The notes under the pieces: generated by a model | What the model saw: only the letters and a program-made list of their open reading frames with translations | The model's database searches: none | Told to the model about the DNA's origin: nothing | Made by a program: the position numbers and the translations under genes | Source: an uncultured bacterium | GTDB lineage: Bacteria; Cyanobacteriota; Vampirovibrionia; Gastranaerophilales; Gastranaerophilaceae | Length of the DNA: 23,464 bases | Assembly (NCBI GenBank): GCA_900549855.1 | Contig: URPS01000037.1 | Location: 1-23,464, forward strand | Reading direction: 5' to 3' | In this document: positions 20,264 through 23,464 of the stretch, one piece after another | How the letters are laid out: the number at the start of each line of letters is the position of its first letter | How positions within the stretch are numbered: the stretch's first letter is position 1

Positions 20264-20402
20264 AGTTTAGAAGAACTAAGTTTAGGAGTTTAGAAGAAAA
20301 ATTAAATATTTGACTGTTAAACTTGTTAGTTAATAGTAATTATTATAACTTCTTCTCAACTCCTAAACTCCTCAACTTCTAAACTACTAAATTACTAAAC
20401 TC
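20264..20402. repeat. Octamer-built inverted-repeat element in the oxidoreductase operon, element 3
   Basis: The right arm (20349-20402) is built of eight-base units CTCCTAAA, CTCCTCAA, CTTCTAAA, CTACTAAA, TTACTAAA. The left arm (20264-20299) is the facing form, with AGTTTAGAAG and GTTTAGGAG. The unit sequence and interior differ from copies 1 and 2, but period, size and position in the spacer are the same. Confidence 0.8.
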
Positions 20403-20419
20403 GAAAGAAAGGATAAACA

Positions 20420-20698
20420 ATGACAGAAAAAGAATATCACGGCTATAAAGTTGAAGGCGTTGGTAAAGGTAAAGCAGATTATTATGTTTATACCGATTTG
20501 TGTAAAGGCTGCGGACTTTGTATTGCAAAATGCCCTATGAATAAAGCCGGTAAAAAATGCTTGGATTGGTCAAAAGAAGTAGGCTTATATCAAACACCTG
20601 CAGTTGCACCTGATCCGGAAGTTTGTATTGCTTGCGGAGCCTGTGCTCTAACTTGTCCAGATAGCGCAATTAGAATTGAACGCAAGCCAGCAAACTAA
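20420..20698 (+). CDS. 2-oxoacid:ferredoxin oxidoreductase, delta (ferredoxin-like) subunit
   Basis: A 92-residue 2[4Fe-4S] ferredoxin domain that passes electrons from the TPP site to free ferredoxin. Cluster ligands are CKGCGLCIAKCP (Cys28, 31, 34, 38) and CIACGACALTCP (Cys69, 72, 75, 79), each with the proline after the last Cys; an extra Cys47 lies between. A short N-terminal extension of about 20 residues is usual for such delta subunits. GAAAGGA precedes the ATG. It is the last gene of the operon and a strong hairpin follows 22 bases later. Confidence 0.93.
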   Translation: MTEKEYHGYKVEGVGKGKADYYVYTDLCKGCGLCIAKCPMNKAGKKCLDWSKEVGLYQTPAVAPDPEVCIACGACALTCPDSAIRIERKPAN

Positions 20699-20719
20699 TT
20701 TTGAAATTATTTTTTTAGA

Positions 20720-20753
20720 AAAACACTTTTGGTTTATGAACCGGAAGTGTTTT
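20720..20753. terminator. Bidirectional stem-loop terminator after the oxidoreductase operon
   Basis: AAAACACTTTTGGTT (20720-20734) pairs with AACCGGAAGTGTTTT (20739-20753) with two G-U pairs and a four-base loop, followed by CTTTTCC on the plus strand. The stop codon of the convergent minus-strand gene lies inside this hairpin. Confidence 0.8.
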
Positions 20754-21723
20754 CTTTTCCTCTATACCCCATGCCGGCTCTATAACCTGAGATTGCGTAA
20801 AGAATTGGCAAAGCCGGCTCAATCCACTTTAATCCGGACATTACGGCAACTGTTGCAATGTCGTCTGCGTGTAAACAAATATCCAATACTTCGGGTTTGC
20901 GCTTTTTATCATCATTATCTTTAAAGCAGCGATTGATAAAATGCTTGCCTATGTAGTTTGCAATCTTGCTGCCGCCAATTACACCGGTTAAAATAATTCC
21001 GCTAACCATTCCTAACGCTCGGACAGATTTCGATTTTATGTTACATTTTTCCAGTATGCCGAGTGCAGCTCCCGCTCCGATATTGCAGAGGAAAATATTG
21101 GCGAGATATTGGTACGCTCCTTCTTTAATTTTGTTTGGAATTTTAGCTTTATAATCAGAGTCAGTGAGCTTATCGCCTGCAATTCCTCCTGCAATACCAC
21201 CGAGAACAGGTATTAGACCGTATATAGAAAGTCTGCCAATTTCTGAAAAAATATCATTTGATGTTATGTTTTCCGGTTCCGGTATAAGCTCATTGAAAAG
21301 AGCTTTGCCATCAGCAGTTTTTAAACTTTCAGAAAGTTGTTTGATTTCCTTTATACTTAAAACATTTGATTTTGCTTTTTCTAAGATTTTGCCGGTTTTC
21401 TCATTTGTCAAATTGTTTGACAAGAAAGTATCTATTATTTGAGTATTATTTTTCGTAAGTTGTGTATTACTGACAAATTTCGGGGCGGTTCGGAATATTT
21501 TTGAACTTATTTTTGGCGCATAAAGAGAAGACGCTACCGCCCCAAACATCGTCAGTCCTGATTGAATCGCTTTTCTTTTGCGATTTTCAACAGGTGTATT
21601 ATTACTTTCCTTTAATACAATATATCCAGCACCTGCACTCAAGGCAGCTGGTACTGTTTTTGTAAAATTGTTTACCAGCCTTGGCTGATCAAGAAATTTA
21701 CCAAAGTATTTTATTATTTTCAT
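20734..21723 (-). CDS. Glycine-rich multi-pass membrane protein of unknown function (329 aa)
   Basis: I do not recognise a named family. Visible features are a basic N-terminal region; a polar, helical middle (about 85-165); then hydrophobic segments with small residues at about 165-183 (IPVLGGIAGGIAGDKL, a glycine-zipper pattern), 205-223 (FLCNIGAGAALGIL), 235-252 (ALGMVSGIILTGVIGG) and 285-312. A conserved-looking C-terminal block, LDICLHADDIATVAV then GLKWIEPALPILYAISGYRAG, includes His and two Asp that could bind metal. It has its own consensus promoter overlapped by palindromes that resemble DtxR/IdeR operators, so a link to iron or manganese supply is suggested but unproven. There is no clear Shine-Dalgarno. 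It converges with the oxidoreductase operon. Confidence 0.7.
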   Translation of the reverse strand: MKIIKYFGKFLDQPRLVNNFTKTVPAALSAGAGYIVLKESNNTPVENRKRKAIQSGLTMFGAVASSLYAPKISSKIFRTAPKFVSNTQLTKNNTQIIDTFLSNNLTNEKTGKILEKAKSNVLSIKEIKQLSESLKTADGKALFNELIPEPENITSNDIFSEIGRLSIYGLIPVLGGIAGGIAGDKLTDSDYKAKIPNKIKEGAYQYLANIFLCNIGAGAALGILEKCNIKSKSVRALGMVSGIILTGVIGGSKIANYIGKHFINRCFKDNDDKKRKPEVLDICLHADDIATVAVMSGLKWIEPALPILYAISGYRAGMGYRGKENTSGS

Positions 21724-21728
21724 GTTCG

Positions 21729-21782
21729 GTTAGCCTAACAACTTGTTAAAAACATAGTAAGGCAAGCCTTACATTTTGTCAA
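21729..21782 (-). promoter_or_regulatory. Consensus promoter overlapped by DtxR/IdeR-like palindromes
   Basis: On the minus strand TTGACA (plus 21777-21782), a 17-base spacer and TACTAT (plus 21754-21759) form a strong promoter. The inverted repeat GTAAGGCAAGCCTTAC (21757-21772) covers the spacer and -10 edge, and a second palindrome GTTAGCCTAAC (21729-21739) lies in the leader. Both share the TTAGGC/GCCTAA character of DtxR/IdeR/MntR-family sites. Confidence 0.6.
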
Positions 21783-21805
21783 GCCAAAAATTTTTTTGAT
21801 TAGGA

Positions 21806-22144
21806 TTATTTTTTAAAAATAAAAAACACAGCCAAAATAATGAATATAAATCCTATCAAATAATTCCATTTGAATTGTTCCTTAAGATACAGTACGGAAA
21901 AGAATGAGAAAACTGTTAGCGTAATTACTTCTTGTATTGTTTTTAGTTGGACTGCATTATAGCAATCATAGCCGATTCTGTTTGCCGGAACTTGAAAACA
22001 GTATTCAAAAAATGCAATTCCCCAGCTTGCTAAAATGACAATTAATATTGGCAAACTTCTGAAACGCAAATGTCCGTACCAAGCAAATGTCATAAAAATA
22101 TTTGATATTAATAATAGAATAATTGGCATAATGTGTCTAAACAT
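21806..22144 (-). CDS. DUF486-family membrane protein (DMT superfamily, 112 aa)
   Basis: A small four-helix membrane protein. The sequence has the DUF486 hallmarks: LLLISNIFMTFAWYGHL at the start, ASWGIAFFEYCFQVPANRIG in the middle, QLKTIQEVITLTVF, and a final helix WNYLIGFIFIILAVFFIF. Relatives belong to the drug/metabolite transporter superfamily but have no firm substrate. The upstream ATG at 22144 is preferred because TGCTAAAAT ends six bases before it (leaderless); an internal ATG five codons later is the alternative. It is divergent from the ROK kinase gene, with only 96 bases between them, and is not obviously in an operon. Confidence 0.88.
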   Translation of the reverse strand: MFRHIMPIILLLISNIFMTFAWYGHLRFRSLPILIVILASWGIAFFEYCFQVPANRIGYDCYNAVQLKTIQEVITLTVFSFFSVLYLKEQFKWNYLIGFIFIILAVFFIFKK

Positions 22145-22159
22145 AAGATAATTTTAGCA
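22145..22159 (-). promoter_or_regulatory. Extended -10 promoter of the leaderless DUF486 gene
   Basis: On the minus strand TGCTAAAAT (box at plus 22151-22156) is followed by TATCTT and then the ATG at 22144. No Shine-Dalgarno is present. Confidence 0.55.
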
Positions 22160-22196
22160 CGAAAAAATCGCTTTGCTATTGCAAATGCTGTATTTG

Positions 22197-22232
22197 TGTT
22201 AAAATTTAAACAATTGTTAATATAGGAAGGAG
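22197..22232 (+). promoter_or_regulatory. Promoter and ribosome binding site of the ROK kinase gene
   Basis: TGTTAAAAT (22197-22205) is an extended -10 box and AGGAAGGAG (22224-22232) is a strong Shine-Dalgarno eight bases before the ATG at 22241. Unlike the divergent DUF486 gene, this gene has a conventional leader of about 30 bases. Confidence 0.55.
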
Positions 22233-22240
22233 AATTATAA

Positions 22241-23185
22241 ATGGCACAGAGAATTGGTATAGACGTAGGTGGAACCAATGTAAAAATCGCACTTGTAAGC
22301 GATAAAGGTAAAATTATTTATTCAAATTCAATCCCAACAAGAGCAGAAATGGGGTATGAATACACTATAAACAGCATGAAAGATGCAATTAGAGATTTGC
22401 TTAAAGAAACAAAAATGAAAGCTGAAGATATTGAAGGCATGGGTTTTGGCTTCCCTGGGCAAATTGATTGCAAAAAAGGTATCGTAAGACTTGCTCCTAA
22501 TATCCCTGGGTGGGTAAATGTTCCAATCGCAAGTATTATGGAAAAAGAATTTGGTATTCCTACTCGTGTTGATAATGATGTAAGAACAGCTGCTTTAGGT
22601 GAATTAAATTATGGTGCAGGTGTTGGATGTGAAAACCTTGTTTGTATTACAGTTGGTACAGGTATTGGTTCCGGTCTGGTAATCAATGGTAAATTGGTTC
22701 GTGGTGCTGATAATGCTGCCGGTGAAATCGGTCATATTAAATTAAATATGCAAGGTGGCCCACTTTGCGGTTGTGGCGATAGAGGTTGTTTAGAAGCTTA
22801 CGCTTCAGGTCCAAGCATTGTAGCAATGGCCGAAGAATACATCAAAGGCGGCAAGTCAACTAAATATAGAGAACTTGCAAACCCAGATATTACACCTTAT
22901 GTTGTTGCAGTTGCGGCAAAAGAAGGTGATCCGGTTGCAAAACAAATTTTCAAAATAATGGGCGAATATATCGGTATGGGATTAACGAGTGTTGTTAACC
23001 TTCTTAATCCGGAAAAAATTATTATCGGTGGTGGTGTTGCTGATGCAGGTGATATCTTGCTAGACCCTATCAGAGAAACAATTGCAAAACGTGCAATGAC
23101 CATTCAAAAGAACGTTCAAGTTGTTCCTGCACAATTGGGTAATACAGCCGGTGTAATCGGTGCAAGCTTGTTGATTAAATCATAA
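22241..23185 (+). CDS. ROK-family sugar kinase, probably glucokinase
   Basis: A 314-residue ROK protein without an N-terminal HTH, so an enzyme and not a repressor. Motifs are the ATP-binding GIDVGGTNVKIAL (6-18), the catalytic DND (VDNDVRTAALGE), GTGIGSGLVINGKLVRG, AGEIGHI, and the ROK zinc motif CGCGDRGCLE with its preceding His; IIIGGGVADAG lies near the C-terminus. The family phosphorylates glucose or related hexoses (fructose, N-acetylmannosamine) with ATP; glucokinase is the most likely role because of the overall match to bacterial ROK glucokinases and the length. It is a single-gene unit with its own promoter and terminator. Confidence 0.92.
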   Translation: MAQRIGIDVGGTNVKIALVSDKGKIIYSNSIPTRAEMGYEYTINSMKDAIRDLLKETKMKAEDIEGMGFGFPGQIDCKKGIVRLAPNIPGWVNVPIASIMEKEFGIPTRVDNDVRTAALGELNYGAGVGCENLVCITVGTGIGSGLVINGKLVRGADNAAGEIGHIKLNMQGGPLCGCGDRGCLEAYASGPSIVAMAEEYIKGGKSTKYRELANPDITPYVVAVAAKEGDPVAKQIFKIMGEYIGMGLTSVVNLLNPEKIIIGGGVADAGDILLDPIRETIAKRAMTIQKNVQVVPAQLGNTAGVIGASLLIKS

Positions 23186-23207
23186 GTTGCTAAATTAAAT
23201 AATTAAA

Positions 23208-23239
23208 AACAGGGTCGGATTAATTAATCCGACCTTGTT
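23208..23239 (+). terminator. Intrinsic terminator of the ROK kinase gene
   Basis: AACAGGGTCGGATTAA (23208-23223) is followed by TTAATCCGACCTTGTT (23224-23239), pairing throughout with one G-U pair, and then TTATTTAT. Confidence 0.85.
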
Positions 23240-23280
23240 TTATTTATGACTTATGCAGAAATAAAAGTTAGTGTCGGTTA

Positions 23281-23307
23281 TTCTCTCTTCTAGCAGGAGA
23301 GGGAATG
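23281..23307. repeat. Partial copy of the CCCTCTCCT/AGGAGAGGG hairpin repeat
   Basis: CTCTCTTCTAGCAGGAGAGG then GAATG repeats the right half of the dispersed hairpin with an altered left arm. It lies 105 bases before the full copy at 23412. Confidence 0.6.
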
Positions 23308-23411
23308 TAGGCTTTGCTTTTTTGCCTCTAAAATATTTAATTTTTATATGATACCTTATAAAAATATTAACTACACTCAATTTTATTATAGTAAAAGTTG
23401 TTGCATGTACT

Positions 23412-23451
23412 TCTACCTCACCCTAGCCCTCTCCTGCTAGGAGAGGGAATG
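23412..23451. repeat. Dispersed hairpin repeat CCCTCTCCT-gct-AGGAGAGGG, copy 2
   Basis: Nearly identical to 1481-1520, including the outer TCTACCTCACCCTA and the GAATG tail, in the same orientation. It sits in the gene-free end of the window (23240-23464), which otherwise shows no gene. Confidence 0.8.
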
Positions 23452-23464
23452 ACCGACACTTGAT

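Noticed and set aside
1..23464. tRNA or rRNA genes, transposases and integrases.
   Set aside because: No tRNA-like cloverleaf or CCA-ending sequence, no rRNA segment and no transposase or integrase motif was found by eye; a tRNAscan or profile search could still find something missed.

Overview
The window is AT-rich and gene-dense. It suggests a bacterium of the non-photosynthetic cyanobacterial relatives found in guts (Vampirovibrionia / Gastranaerophilales, formerly Melainabacteria). This assignment is inference from gene style and context: low GC, a GCS2-type glutamate-cysteine ligase, a four-subunit 2-oxoacid:ferredoxin oxidoreductase for anaerobic metabolism, and short-period intergenic repeats. 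No 16S or other marker is present to prove it.

Layout. 1-1660: a minus-strand glutamate-cysteine ligase flanked by hairpin repeats. 1660-3139: rsmA and a PPP-family phosphatase. 3140-3814: a 675-base gene-poor stretch holding a palindromic MITE-like element, a diverged tandem repeat and a possible operator in front of a small XRE regulator. 4188-8000: a cytoplasmic hybrid histidine kinase, a translationally coupled lone receiver, and a degenerate GspE/PilB-like ATPase. 8001-8353: a well-formed promoter, a structured leader, a very strong Shine-Dalgarno and a 23-codon hydrophobic peptide gene. 8354-14787: a minus-strand block reading TPR protein, diguanylate cyclase, tsaE, tsaB, OmpR-type regulator and membrane histidine kinase, tightly overlapped, followed by a small secreted protein. 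14788-16641: a 72-residue Cys-rich protein, a BadF-type ATPase and a second 23-codon peptide locus. 16642-20698: a Crp/Fnr-family regulator and the oxidoreductase operon. 20734-23464: a glycine-rich membrane protein behind a DtxR/IdeR-like operator, a DUF486 membrane protein, and a ROK sugar kinase with a clean terminator.

How the parts may work together. The oxidoreductase genes encode alpha, beta, gamma and ferredoxin-like delta subunits of one enzyme, and a Crp/Fnr-type regulator with a Cys cluster lies just upstream. The tpr-dgc-tsaE-tsaB-rr-hk block ties c-di-GMP synthesis and a two-component system to the t6A tRNA-modification genes.

Most unusual signals. (1) Two unlinked loci each encode a 23-residue hydrophobic peptide behind an identical 15-base Shine-Dalgarno region, with 5' and 3' RNA ends that can pair, resembling type I toxin messages. 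(2) Each spacer inside the oxidoreductase operon holds an inverted repeat whose arms are built from 8-base units; two of them are copies of the same ~190-base element. (3) At least four genes start 6-8 bases after a -10 box with no Shine-Dalgarno, consistent with leaderless transcription. (4) An operator-like palindrome pair overlaps a consensus promoter ahead of an unknown membrane protein.
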